A DNA stretch of 43,691 bases from an uncultured Prevotellaceae bacterium (GCA_902786565.1 CADACW010000008.1:69124-112814); one strand, 5' to 3'. Positions 24,852 to 33,380 are shown, counted from the first letter of the stretch. Made by a program: numbers and translations. The notes: a model not told the origin generated them from the sequence alone.

Positions 24852-25754
24852 ATGAAGACCATAAGAAATATCCTGTTTATATTTACGGCGTGTTGCGGTT
24901 TTGCCGCAGCAACCACCTCCTGTAGTGAGGACAAGCTCGATGCCCAGAGCGTCATCACCGTCGACCAGCACGACTACACCGAGTTTGACCACTGGCTGCA
25001 ACGCAACTACGTGGCACCCTATAACATCCGCTTCAAATACCGCTACGAGGACAATGAGAGCGACATGAACTACTACACCGTGCCCTCGCGCTACAGCGAT
25101 GCCGTGGTGCTGGCCCATATCGTGAAGTATATGTGCATCGAGGCCTACGACGAGGTGGGCGGCATCGACTTCACCCGCGCCTACTTCCCCAAGCTCATCT
25201 TCACCATCGGCGAGTGGGAATACCGCAACAACGGTACCTTCATCCTCGGCACGGCCGAGGGCGGGCGTAAAATTCTTCTCTCGGGCACGAACTACCTGTC
25301 GCAGTATCTCCACAATGCCGACGACCTGAACGAGTACTACTTGCGCACCATCCACCACGAGTTCACCCATATCCTCAACCAGACGAAGGACTTTCCCGCC
25401 GAATACCAGCTCATCACGGGTACGGCCTACGTGGCCGACAAGTGGAGCGAGGCCCCGCTGGACCAGGGTTACCTGCAGCGCGGATTCATCAGCGCCTACG
25501 CCCAGCACTCTGCTAAGGAAGACTTTGCCGAGATGCTCTCTCTCTACGTCTGCACCCCCGGGACGCGCTGGGATGTCTGGATGCAACAGGCCGGCACCGA
25601 CGGCGCACGGGCCATCACCGCCAAGCTCGACATCGTGAAGAGCTATATGCTCACCACTTTCAATATTGACCTGGACCTGCTGCGCGCCTCGCTGCAGCGA
25701 CGCCAGAAGCAGGTGGTGGGCGGATATATAGACCTGAAAAACCTGGATTACTAA
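24852..25754 (+). CDS. Substrate import-associated zinc metallohydrolase lipoprotein
   Basis: 300 aa. Lipoprotein signal MKTIRNILFIFTACCGFAAATTSC. Zincin motif H169-E170-F-T-H173 (HHEFTHILNQ) and a following EDFAEMLSLYV that can provide the third zinc ligand (E223 or E227). This matches the family of zinc metallohydrolase lipoproteins encoded beside SusC/SusD pairs (Peptidase_Mx1-like), thought to act on the imported substrate. Surface-exposed or periplasmic. A protease or peptidase role would point to a peptide or glycoprotein cargo, though no substrate has been shown. An in-frame TTG 15 bases upstream is not needed; ATG 24852 gives a clean leader. The next gene starts four bases after its stop. 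Confidence 0.85.
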   Translation: MKTIRNILFIFTACCGFAAATTSCSEDKLDAQSVITVDQHDYTEFDHWLQRNYVAPYNIRFKYRYEDNESDMNYYTVPSRYSDAVVLAHIVKYMCIEAYDEVGGIDFTRAYFPKLIFTIGEWEYRNNGTFILGTAEGGRKILLSGTNYLSQYLHNADDLNEYYLRTIHHEFTHILNQTKDFPAEYQLITGTAYVADKWSEAPLDQGYLQRGFISAYAQHSAKEDFAEMLSLYVCTPGTRWDVWMQQAGTDGARAITAKLDIVKSYMLTTFNIDLDLLRASLQRRQKQVVGGYIDLKNLDY

Positions 25755-25757
25755 AGA

Positions 25758-27083
25758 ATGAAGACGATGATGAAACTGAAATACCTTCTTCTCCTTTCCT
25801 GTGTAGGTTGCGGCTTTGTCGCAACGACCACCTCCTGCACCTCCGAGGTCGACGACTATTTCCCCCAGTCGGCTTCACAGCGGCTGGCGGCCACCACCAA
25901 CCGTGCCCGCCAGATATTGCGTAGTGCCGAGTATGGCTGGGAGTTCGAGTACTACCCCGGCTGCGACCTGGCCTACGGCGGCATGGTCTACACCGTGCGC
26001 TTCGACTCGCTCACTGCCACTGTGGGCTGCTCGCTCATTCCCGACAGCACGGCGACCTCGCTCTACCGTCTGACCAACGACAACGGCCCTGTGCTCACCT
26101 TCGACAGCTACAACTCCCTGCTGCACTACTTCGCCACGCCCAGCACCGAGGAGTATGAGGCCAAGGGCGGCGACTTCGAGTTTGTCATCGACAGTCTCTC
26201 CGAAGACTTCATCTCCCTTTACGGCAAGAAGACGCGCAACACCATGTACCTGCGGCGTCTCACTGCCAGCCCCGACGAGTATGCTGAGAAGACCATCAGC
26301 ATATTCGACCATTTCGTGGACTCCATCTACGGGAACATCGGTTCGCGCTCCATTGCGGCGAAGACCAACCCCGTGACCCGCAGCATCAACATTGTCAGCG
26401 GACGTGATACATTCGACGTACACTACACCTACACAGACCGTGGCATACGTCTCTATCAGCCTTTGCACTATGGCGGCGTCAGTGTGCAGTCTTTCGACTT
26501 CGATGTGGACAGTGGGAAGCTCACCTGCAGTGACTCAGAAGGTGCTGGCGTCTCGCTGCAAGGTGTGGCCTATCCCTCAGACTTCATGAACTACGCCCGC
26601 TACGAGGGCGAGTACACCCTGGCTTACGATGCCAGCAGCAGCGCCGCCGTCTATCTGAAGCCCAATCGTCTGGAGGGCACCTATCTGCTGCAGGGACTCA
26701 GCTCCATGTACGACCTTGTGCTGCGCTACGACCCTGTGACGGGCGACCTTCGCCTCGGAGCACAAGTGATAGGCTCCTCCGACGGCAACACATACTATTG
26801 GGCCACCACCAACTATGCCAACGGACGCCTCTCCTCCATAGGCATCACCGACCAAGGGCAGTTCACCATACGCTGGAATGGCAACCGCTTCTATCCGCGC
26901 TTCAACTTCTCGGCCACCAATCCCAATGTGGACGACGTGAACAGCGGCATCATCATTTATCTCTATACCAACGAAGAGGGCAATCTTACGGCAGGCCTGT
27001 GCACCGCACCCGATTGGCTCACCAACGGCTCCTACCTCTTCGCCAACCTCAAGTCGCTCAACCGAAAGGGAAAGATGGAATAG
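25758..27083 (+). CDS. DUF4302-like lipoprotein
   Basis: 441 aa. Lipoprotein leader MKTMMKLKYLLLLSCVGCGFVATTTSC, then SEVDDYF. The opening QRLAATTNRARQILRSAEYGWEFEYYPG...YGGMVYTVRFDS is the pattern of DUF4302, a family found in the same operons as the zinc metallohydrolase and SusC/D. Beta-rich body; no catalytic motif seen; role unknown, probably surface binding of the operon's substrate. The leader is nearly identical at DNA level to that of the preceding gene (see findings). The stop is followed by T-rich AGTTTT repeats. Confidence 0.75.
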   Translation: MKTMMKLKYLLLLSCVGCGFVATTTSCTSEVDDYFPQSASQRLAATTNRARQILRSAEYGWEFEYYPGCDLAYGGMVYTVRFDSLTATVGCSLIPDSTATSLYRLTNDNGPVLTFDSYNSLLHYFATPSTEEYEAKGGDFEFVIDSLSEDFISLYGKKTRNTMYLRRLTASPDEYAEKTISIFDHFVDSIYGNIGSRSIAAKTNPVTRSINIVSGRDTFDVHYTYTDRGIRLYQPLHYGGVSVQSFDFDVDSGKLTCSDSEGAGVSLQGVAYPSDFMNYARYEGEYTLAYDASSSAAVYLKPNRLEGTYLLQGLSSMYDLVLRYDPVTGDLRLGAQVIGSSDGNTYYWATTNYANGRLSSIGITDQGQFTIRWNGNRFYPRFNFSATNPNVDDVNSGIIIYLYTNEEGNLTAGLCTAPDWLTNGSYLFANLKSLNRKGKME

Positions 27084-27117
27084 TAAGTTTTTGAGTTTTT
27101 TTAGTTTTGAGTTTTAT
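27081..27117 (+). repeat. Imprecise AGTTTT(T)G repeats after a stop codon
   Basis: From the stop TAG the sequence runs TAA, then AG followed by T runs at spacings of 8, 9 and 7 bp, with TGA, TAG and TGA triplets. It is a looser member of the stop-associated repeats, and the T runs could also weaken transcription. Confidence 0.4.
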
Positions 27118-27136
27118 TATTGAAGATTTAGCTTCT

Positions 27137-28189
27137 ATGCGACTACTGCCGATATTCTTGTCATTCGTAATTTCTTTATTCTTCATTTCTTGTGGCGATG
27201 ACGACCTGCAGGGCTATGTGCCCCAGGCGGAGACCATCCACATTGTGCAGAACGACCTGCTCTTCACTGCCAAGGGCGGCAGTTCCAGCGTCGTGGTGGA
27301 GGCCAATGGCACCGTTAGTGCGATCAGCGACAAATCGTGGTGCAGCGTCGCCGTCGATGGACGTGTGATCACCGTCACCGTGACCGACAACTTTGGCTTC
27401 GACGGGCGCACCGCGTTGCTCACCATCACCGCCGGCGAGGCCCGCCGGCAGTTGCCCGTGCAGCAGCAGGGCATGGTGATCGACATTCCCCTGCCCGTCA
27501 ACGGTTACTACGCCCCCATCGAAGGCACCACGCTCACTGTCACTGTGCAGCACAGTCTGCCGCTGACTGTCAGCTCGCCCGACGGGTGGCTGCACCCTGA
27601 GCTCGACGGCAACACCCTGCGCGTCACCGTCGACGGCAACCAGGGCGGGCACATACGCCGGGGAGCCGTAGCCTTCGACTGCAACGGACTCACCGATACG
27701 CTCCACGTGGCGCAGTTCGACATGGTCGCCGACATTCTCGGCTCCTATTATATGATGGGCTATTTCGGCGGGCAGCCGTCGGCCACCCGCTTCGACATCG
27801 TGGAACGCGACGGCGGCCTCTTCATGCACTGGCCGCAGGAACGCTTTGCCAGTGCCTACATACCCGTGTCGGTAGACAAGACCACTTGCACGCTCTTCAT
27901 TCCCTCGGCCTTCGTGCTCTACACTAACGGGCAGACTACCGACACCGGCTATTTCTACGACACTGACGGTCGTCTCGCCGTGGCCGACGGTGCCGGGGCT
28001 TTAGCCCGTCTTACGTATATGGAGAACACGGGCTACAACTCCGCCCCCCTGACCATGGGGGGCTGGCCGGGCCACACCATGGGCGGCTTCACCATCCGTT
28101 CTGCTTCCTTCTTCACCTCAACGCTCATGCAGCTCTCCACTCCCGTACTCATCCGTGTGGGACCGGAAGGCACCACCCTACAGGATTGA
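27137..28189 (+). CDS. BACON-domain surface lipoprotein
   Basis: 350 aa from ATG 27137 (the frame stays open 30 bases upstream, but the leader starts here). Lipoprotein signal MRLLPIFLSFVISLFFISC followed by GDDD. Two BACON-like beta-sandwich repeats: about 25-115 (FTAKGGSSSVVVEANG, SDKSWCSVAVDGRVITVTV, GRTALLTITAGEARRQLPVQQQG) and about 118-200 (LTVTVQHSLPLTVSSPDGWL, RRGAVAFDCNGL). BACON domains are non-catalytic spacers or mucin/glycan-binding modules of Bacteroidetes surface proteins. The C-terminal 150 residues are beta-rich and unrecognised. Fifth gene of the SusC operon. Confidence 0.75.
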   Translation: MRLLPIFLSFVISLFFISCGDDDLQGYVPQAETIHIVQNDLLFTAKGGSSSVVVEANGTVSAISDKSWCSVAVDGRVITVTVTDNFGFDGRTALLTITAGEARRQLPVQQQGMVIDIPLPVNGYYAPIEGTTLTVTVQHSLPLTVSSPDGWLHPELDGNTLRVTVDGNQGGHIRRGAVAFDCNGLTDTLHVAQFDMVADILGSYYMMGYFGGQPSATRFDIVERDGGLFMHWPQERFASAYIPVSVDKTTCTLFIPSAFVLYTNGQTTDTGYFYDTDGRLAVADGAGALARLTYMENTGYNSAPLTMGGWPGHTMGGFTIRSASFFTSTLMQLSTPVLIRVGPEGTTLQD

Positions 28190-28201
28190 AGCCCCCACCT
28201 A

Positions 28202-28221
28202 CCTCCCCCCCGAAGGGGAGG
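28202..28221. other. GC-rich hairpin between BACON and Omp28 genes
   Basis: CCTCCCC (28202-28208) pairs with GGGGAGG (28215-28221), loop of six. No T run follows, so it may slow transcription or protect mRNA rather than terminate. A related C-rich/G-rich hairpin occurs at 37102-37158. Confidence 0.5.
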
Positions 28222-28227
28222 CTATTG

Positions 28228-28269
28228 GTAATCGAAAATAGAAAATCGAAAATAGAAAATCGAATATGA
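28228..28269 (+). repeat. (AAAATCG/AAAATAG)n heptamers abutting a start codon
   Basis: GTAATCG, AAAATAG, AAAATCG, AAAATAG, AAAATCG, AATATGA. The last degenerate unit contains the ATG of the Omp28-dockerin gene, so the array forms the translation-initiation leader: A-rich and unstructured, as Bacteroidetes initiation sites usually are. Confidence 0.75.
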
Positions 28270-29372
28270 CCCTTCCCCTTTCTCTCGGCCGCACGGCTTT
28301 CCCGTTTCTCGTTTCGCTTTTGTCCGTTATTCCCGCCAGTGCTCAGGAGTCATTTGTGCGCCGCTCGGTGGTTGAGGAGTTCACCGGCACGTGGTGCGGC
28401 CACTGCCCCCGTGGCATGGTGGGCATGGAGCGTCTGGCCGAGCAGTTTGGCGACCGCTTTATAGGCATTGCCGTGCATACCGGCTCGGGCGAGCCGATGG
28501 CCATTCCCGGCTACCCCGACTTGCAGGAGCAGCTGCTGCCCGGCAGCGGTGCTCCCTCGTGTGTCATCAACCGCGTGGCTTATAAGTTCGACCCCTACAG
28601 CGGCAGCGGACAGCGTGGCGCCACGCACTATGGCATCGACCTCGACTTTGCCGCCTCATTGGCCATGCCCACCGAGGCAAAGGTAGAGCTCAAAGCCCAG
28701 TGGGACGATGAATTTCAGTGGGACGTGCGCTTCACGGCCACCACCACCTTCAACATCGACAGCAGCAATGCTCCCTACCGCCTCGTCTTTGTGCTCACCG
28801 AGGACGGTCTGACGGGCACTGGCGACAAGTGGGAACAGACAAACTATTTCTCCTTGGAGACAGCTTCCAGTGTGGGTGATAAATATCTTGACGACGACTT
28901 GGCCTTCTGGCGCTCGGCTCCCTACCATGTCCCTGGCGTGACCTACAACCACGTGGCTGTGAACACCCTCGGCGTCAAAAACGGCATAGAGGGCAGTATC
29001 AAGGCCCCCATCGTGTCCTTCGAGCCTCAGACCTACACCAATGTTGTCACCACCCTGGCCAACCACACCCAGCGGCTCATTCAGGACAAGAACCGGCTCA
29101 CGGCCATCGCCATTCTCATCAACACTGAAAGCGGCGAGGTGGTCAACGCTTCAAAGGCCACCATACGGGCATTCGGCGAGCCCGACGCAGTGAAGGGCGA
29201 CGTGAACGGCGACGGCATCGTTGATGTGGCCGACATCTCGACCATCCTTACCATCATGGCCACTATCGCCACTCCCGGCGCGTCGGCGACGGGCAATGCC
29301 GATGTCAACGCCGACGGCTCGGTAGACGTGGCCGACATTTCGGCTGTCCTCACCATCATGGCCAACTCATAA
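28266..29372 (+). CDS. Secreted Omp28-like protein with C-terminal dockerin-like domain
   Basis: 368 aa. Signal peptide MTLPLSLGRTAFPFLVSLLSVIPASAQ. Omp28-type module: VVEEFTGTWCGHCPRGMVGM with C44-G-H-C47, then FGDRFIGIAVHTGSGEPM, closely resembling the 14346-16208 protein (EELTGTWCPNCPRGL). From about residue 310 come two EF-hand-like repeats, GDVNGDGIVDVADISTILTI and ADVNADGSVDVADISAVLTI, the pattern of a type I dockerin with Ca-ligating Asp/Asn. It thus replaces the GKKV-type tail with a dockerin-like one. No cohesin is visible here. It is 76 bp after the BACON gene and 20 bp before the next dockerin-tailed gene, and so probably belongs to the SusC operon. Confidence 0.82.
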   Translation: MTLPLSLGRTAFPFLVSLLSVIPASAQESFVRRSVVEEFTGTWCGHCPRGMVGMERLAEQFGDRFIGIAVHTGSGEPMAIPGYPDLQEQLLPGSGAPSCVINRVAYKFDPYSGSGQRGATHYGIDLDFAASLAMPTEAKVELKAQWDDEFQWDVRFTATTTFNIDSSNAPYRLVFVLTEDGLTGTGDKWEQTNYFSLETASSVGDKYLDDDLAFWRSAPYHVPGVTYNHVAVNTLGVKNGIEGSIKAPIVSFEPQTYTNVVTTLANHTQRLIQDKNRLTAIAILINTESGEVVNASKATIRAFGEPDAVKGDVNGDGIVDVADISTILTIMATIATPGASATGNADVNADGSVDVADISAVLTIMANS

Positions 29373-29392
29373 CAAATCAACTTTATATAAGT

Positions 29393-30898
29393 ATGAAACA
29401 TTCATTTACCTTTAGTCTTGCAGCACTGCTGCTTTCTGTGTTCTCCCTCTTCGCCGTTCAGCGGGCTTCTGCCCAGGACGAGCTTGAGATTCAGGGTTAT
29501 GCCAACGTAAACATCACGGTGAAGGCTGCCCCTGCGGCTGGCGGACGGGTGTTTCCCTTCAACCAGGAAGCCACCCTCAAATCCTGGCGCACGGAGTGGA
29601 ACTTCAAGCAGCCCGTCGCCGTGGGCAGCATGTTCGGCTCGACGTTCACACTGCTCTTCCTCTATGCCAATCCCGCCACTGCCGACGGCTACATCTTCGG
29701 CGGATGGTTCCTTGACGACGGCGACGGCGTGTTTGACGCTACAAAGGACGAGCTGCTGAGCGAGGAGTCCGAATACATGATGATGGCGTCCCTCGGAGAA
29801 GATGCCACCATTTACTCAACCCAGGCCGAGGCCAAGAACGGTACCTTCCCCGCCCAGCCCACCGACCTCATCTTCGCCTACTTCACCCGTGGTGCCCGTG
29901 TGAGCATGTCGGTCAACCAAGACGACGACATGGAGATACACGCCGCCTGCGGCTCTGTGTGGATTAGCAAGCCCGTCAACGAGCCGGGCGACCAGGTCAC
30001 CGTGCGCGCCATTGCCAACGACGGCTTCCAGTTTGAGTACTGGCAGGATGCCTCGTCGATGGGCAATATCGTAAGCCGTGACAATCCCTACACCTTCACT
30101 GTTCAGGGTGGTGAGCACCTCTATGCTTACTTTACTGCCATCGACGCACCCTACTTCGACCTGCCCGAAGAGGGCGGCTTTGTAGTGGCCGACATCGGGC
30201 AGCCCTGGGTGCTCACCGACGAGTCGATGAAGGCCGGCGCCCACGTGCTTGTCATGGAGAGCGAGGATCTCACGCGCACAGCCGACGGAAAAATCTACCT
30301 CGACATGAGCAAGGAGGATGCCCATATCGACGTGGCGCAGACTCTCGGACGCCCGTCGCTCATCTACGGTAAGGGCCGTGTGCGCTTCGCCTACAAGCTG
30401 GGCTATGGCATGGCCCGCAAGAGTTACCCTCTGGTGCACTGGAGTGGCAGCCAGGGCGTGAATGTCACCGGCGACGTGGTCTACGTCTACGTCTTTGTGC
30501 CAGCCTTGGGAGCCTTCGTGCAGTTTGGCACCACCGACGAGTTCCATCCCTCTTACGCCGAAAAGGTCTTTGTGCCCGCCAATCAGGCCTACTTCACCAT
30601 GTCGGCCTTCGACCTCACTGACGATGAGGGCAATATACCCCTCGTCATCGGCCTCTCGCCTGAGACCTACGACCGCGGTCTGGCCGGGCGCGACGCTGCA
30701 CTCGACATCATCATCAATGGCGAGCCCCAAAAACAGGGTGATGTCAATGCCGACGGAGCCGTCGACGTGGCCGACATTTCTACGGTTCTCAGCACCATGG
30801 CCGACGGCGTTTACGCCAAGTCTGCCGACGTCAACGGCGACGGCATAGTGGACGTGGCCGACATCTCGACCGTGCTGACCATTATGGCGGGAGATTGA
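29393..30898 (+). CDS. Secreted protein with InlB-like repeat and dockerin-like tail
   Basis: 501 aa. Signal peptide MKHSFTFSLAALLLSVFSLFAVQRASAQ. Contains beta-rich segments of the divergent InlB B-repeat / Flg_new type (GDQVTVRAIANDGFQFEYW, then NPYTFTVQGGEHLYAYFTA, about 200-245), a middle beta-sandwich region, and a C-terminal pair of Ca-binding repeats (GDVNADGAVDVADISTVLST, ADVNGDGIVDVADISTVLTI, about 446-501) very like those of the preceding gene. No enzyme motif. Probably a surface adhesin or scaffold partner of the preceding protein; this is inferred from shared tails and the 20-bp gap. The stop codon lies in an ATTGATA heptamer array. Confidence 0.78.
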   Translation: MKHSFTFSLAALLLSVFSLFAVQRASAQDELEIQGYANVNITVKAAPAAGGRVFPFNQEATLKSWRTEWNFKQPVAVGSMFGSTFTLLFLYANPATADGYIFGGWFLDDGDGVFDATKDELLSEESEYMMMASLGEDATIYSTQAEAKNGTFPAQPTDLIFAYFTRGARVSMSVNQDDDMEIHAACGSVWISKPVNEPGDQVTVRAIANDGFQFEYWQDASSMGNIVSRDNPYTFTVQGGEHLYAYFTAIDAPYFDLPEEGGFVVADIGQPWVLTDESMKAGAHVLVMESEDLTRTADGKIYLDMSKEDAHIDVAQTLGRPSLIYGKGRVRFAYKLGYGMARKSYPLVHWSGSQGVNVTGDVVYVYVFVPALGAFVQFGTTDEFHPSYAEKVFVPANQAYFTMSAFDLTDDEGNIPLVIGLSPETYDRGLAGRDAALDIIINGEPQKQGDVNADGAVDVADISTVLSTMADGVYAKSADVNGDGIVDVADISTVLTIMAGD

Positions 30899-30914
30899 TA
30901 ATTGACAATTTACC
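30894..30914 (+). repeat. ATTGATA heptamers spanning a stop codon
   Basis: ATTGATA, ATTGACA, ATTTACC. The stop TGA (30896-30898) is inside the first unit, and TGA repeats 7 bp later in another frame. Only three units, the last degenerate. Confidence 0.5.
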
Positions 30915-30949
30915 TTTTTATATGTTTATCACTTTTATTTTTTACTATT

Positions 30950-33334
30950 ATGAAAAATTTTACTAAGTTTGTGCTGTTTTTGATTGCAGCACTGTTCTCT
31001 GCCAGCATGGCGTTTGCCGAGACTGGTACAGAGACCGAGAAGAACGCCACTGGTGGTGGTGCCAAGGACACCCAAGTGGACGGTAGAAGCTATTACATTG
31101 CTGGTGGCTACATTGCCGGTACTGGTTCTGCCCAGACTGGCGACATGACGAGCAAGGGCTTCAAGCTCCGCATTGGTACCGACGGCAATCGTGTGGTGTT
31201 CTCTGTCAACGACAACTACACCATCACGAGCCTTGAACTGACTGGCGCCTCCAACTACGAGTTGAACGCGGAAGACGGGCAAGAAGTGAAGGTGACCAAG
31301 GTAGAAGTAGACGGTACCGAAGTCACGTTTGCTGGCGGTGAGGCTTTCAAGTACAGAGGCCAAGGTGAGTCGTGCACGCTGACCCTCTCTAACATTCAGG
31401 CCAAGGAGAGCATTGCCATCTATTTTGACAAGGGCGACTCAAAGGGTTCTCAGATCAATGCCTCCTGGGCCATCACTTGGGAGCGCCCCGATGCCACCCA
31501 GCCCACCATCACCGTGACGCCTGCCGAGGTGGCACTCGTACCTGGTGCTGCCTATCAGCTGTCGTCGAAGGTCGACCCCGACACCTTCACCACGCAGTGG
31601 GTGAGCGACAACACCGAGGTGGCCACCGTCGATGAGAACGGACTGGTGACCGCTGTCGCAGCAGGCACGGCCAACATCAGCCTGCAGTGGACCGACGATG
31701 CCACCGTGGCCACTTCGGCCGTGGTCACCGTAGCCGATTTCAATGCCGATGACTACACTGTTGTCAAGTCATTCGACTTTACCGCTATGGGCGATGTGAC
31801 GCTGACCATCCAGACCGAGGCCGCCGGCAACATCTGGAACGAGGGCAACAACAAGCCCAATGCCGTGTTCTATTGCACCAACGAGGGTCTGGAGGACATT
31901 GCCGTCCAGGCTGTAGTATCCAACAACAAGGGCTGGTCCATCGTCGACGGAAAAGGCCTCGCACTGGCCAGTGGCGCAGGTCGTTGCGCAGCCATTGGCA
32001 ATCTGAAGAAAGGCCAGATTGTAGAGGTCGTCTATACCGGTTCACTGTTTGCTACTGGCAGCCATACCGATGCCGTGCGCAAGGACGACGGTGCCGTGAA
32101 GACCGCCCTCAACATGGGTGTGGGCCGTGCCATCTACAAGATGGAGGAAGACGGCCTCTTCGGCTTCGAACTGTCAAAGGGCAACTATGTGGAGAAGATT
32201 GTCGTCTACCAAGTACCTGCACAGCCCAGCGAGGCCTACATCAGCTTCGACCAGAGCCGCCTGGATGGCTGGGCATTCCCCAAGTATGTCATCACCAATA
32301 CCGAGGTGTCTGTCCCTTACTACGTGCAGACCTATATGGGCGACCTGAACAACGTCGTGGTCACTCTGATGGTGAACGGCGCAGAGGCCGACAAGCAGGA
32401 GGTGGCAAGCGTCCCCTTCGACGAGGAATTTGGTGAGGGTGTCTACAACGGCGAGTTCACCTACACCCCAACCGAGCAGGGCGACCTGAACATCCAGTTG
32501 CTGCTCAGCTACGACGGCTCTGAACTGAACGAGGGCGAGAGCGAGACCGAGGTGGTGACCATCGCTGTCAGCGACACCGCTCCCGAGGCTCCCGTAATTG
32601 AGAACATCGCCGCCCTGAAGGCTTACGAGGCACAGGGCAAGGAAGACGTGGTGCTCACCCTGACCGATGCCAAGGTGACCTATGTGGGCACTGTCGAAGG
32701 CTATGATCCTGTGACTTGGGCCCCCACCGCTCTCGACGTTGTGGTCTTCGAAGACGCCACTGGCGGCATCATGTGGCAGGGCTCCGGCCTTGGCTCGCTG
32801 GTTTCTGCCGGCCAGGTGCTCAACGGCAAGCTGGCCCTGAACATCGAGTCGGCATGGGGCGACATCAGCGCCACGCTGACCAACGGCCTTGAGGGCGTGA
32901 CCGCCACCGAGGGCACCGTGCTGGCCTTGACATTAGATGCCGACAACGTGCTTGATTATTTGGCTGCCCCCGACTGGCGACTGATAGAACTCAAGAACGT
33001 CACCTTCAAGACGGTCTCCGGCAACTATGGTGACGACCTCTACGTCGTCTCTGACGAAATTGGCGAGGTGGGCGTTCAGGACGTTTTGGGCATTGGGGTT
33101 GACTTAACCGATGCTGCCAAGGCCGATGCCGTCATTGGCTATGTCTACACTCTCTATTTCGGCCAAGTTACTGCCTTCCAGCCGATAAGTGTCACCAACC
33201 TGACCACTGGCATCACCGAAGTGAAGACGGTGGCTGCCGACGGCGCTCCCGTCTACAACCTCAACGGTATGCGTGTGGCCACTGCCAAGAAGGGACTCTA
33301 CATCATCAATGGCAAGAAGGTGATGAAGAAGTAA
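30950..33334 (+). CDS. Secreted Ig-like (BIG2) protein with OB-like module and GKKV-type tail
   Basis: 794 aa from ATG 30950, where a good signal peptide begins (MKNFTKFVLFLIAALFSASMAFA); the frame extends 48 bases upstream without a better start. About 170-260 is a group-2 bacterial Ig-like domain (VTPAEVALVPGAAYQL, WVSDNTEVATVDENGLVTAVAAGTANISL). The middle is beta-rich. About 560-760 matches a module of the 390-5843 protein (IAALKAY..., VVLTLTDAKVTYV, GSGLGSLVSAGQVLNGKLAL, SATLTNGLEGVT), which looks OB-fold-like. The tail PVYNLNGMRVATAKKGLYI...GKKVMKK is probably a secretion/sorting tail. Last gene before a strong terminator. Exact role unknown. Confidence 0.8.
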   Translation: MKNFTKFVLFLIAALFSASMAFAETGTETEKNATGGGAKDTQVDGRSYYIAGGYIAGTGSAQTGDMTSKGFKLRIGTDGNRVVFSVNDNYTITSLELTGASNYELNAEDGQEVKVTKVEVDGTEVTFAGGEAFKYRGQGESCTLTLSNIQAKESIAIYFDKGDSKGSQINASWAITWERPDATQPTITVTPAEVALVPGAAYQLSSKVDPDTFTTQWVSDNTEVATVDENGLVTAVAAGTANISLQWTDDATVATSAVVTVADFNADDYTVVKSFDFTAMGDVTLTIQTEAAGNIWNEGNNKPNAVFYCTNEGLEDIAVQAVVSNNKGWSIVDGKGLALASGAGRCAAIGNLKKGQIVEVVYTGSLFATGSHTDAVRKDDGAVKTALNMGVGRAIYKMEEDGLFGFELSKGNYVEKIVVYQVPAQPSEAYISFDQSRLDGWAFPKYVITNTEVSVPYYVQTYMGDLNNVVVTLMVNGAEADKQEVASVPFDEEFGEGVYNGEFTYTPTEQGDLNIQLLLSYDGSELNEGESETEVVTIAVSDTAPEAPVIENIAALKAYEAQGKEDVVLTLTDAKVTYVGTVEGYDPVTWAPTALDVVVFEDATGGIMWQGSGLGSLVSAGQVLNGKLALNIESAWGDISATLTNGLEGVTATEGTVLALTLDADNVLDYLAAPDWRLIELKNVTFKTVSGNYGDDLYVVSDEIGEVGVQDVLGIGVDLTDAAKADAVIGYVYTLYFGQVTAFQPISVTNLTTGITEVKTVAADGAPVYNLNGMRVATAKKGLYIINGKKVMKK

Positions 33335-33380
33335 CCATTCACCGGGCTATTGCCCACTCATTGATTTTTTTTGAAACCGA

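Noticed and set aside
23262-25586. 774-codon minus-strand frame across SusD and the zinc hydrolase
   Set aside because: Spans two real genes and their spacer in antisense; no motif or promoter.
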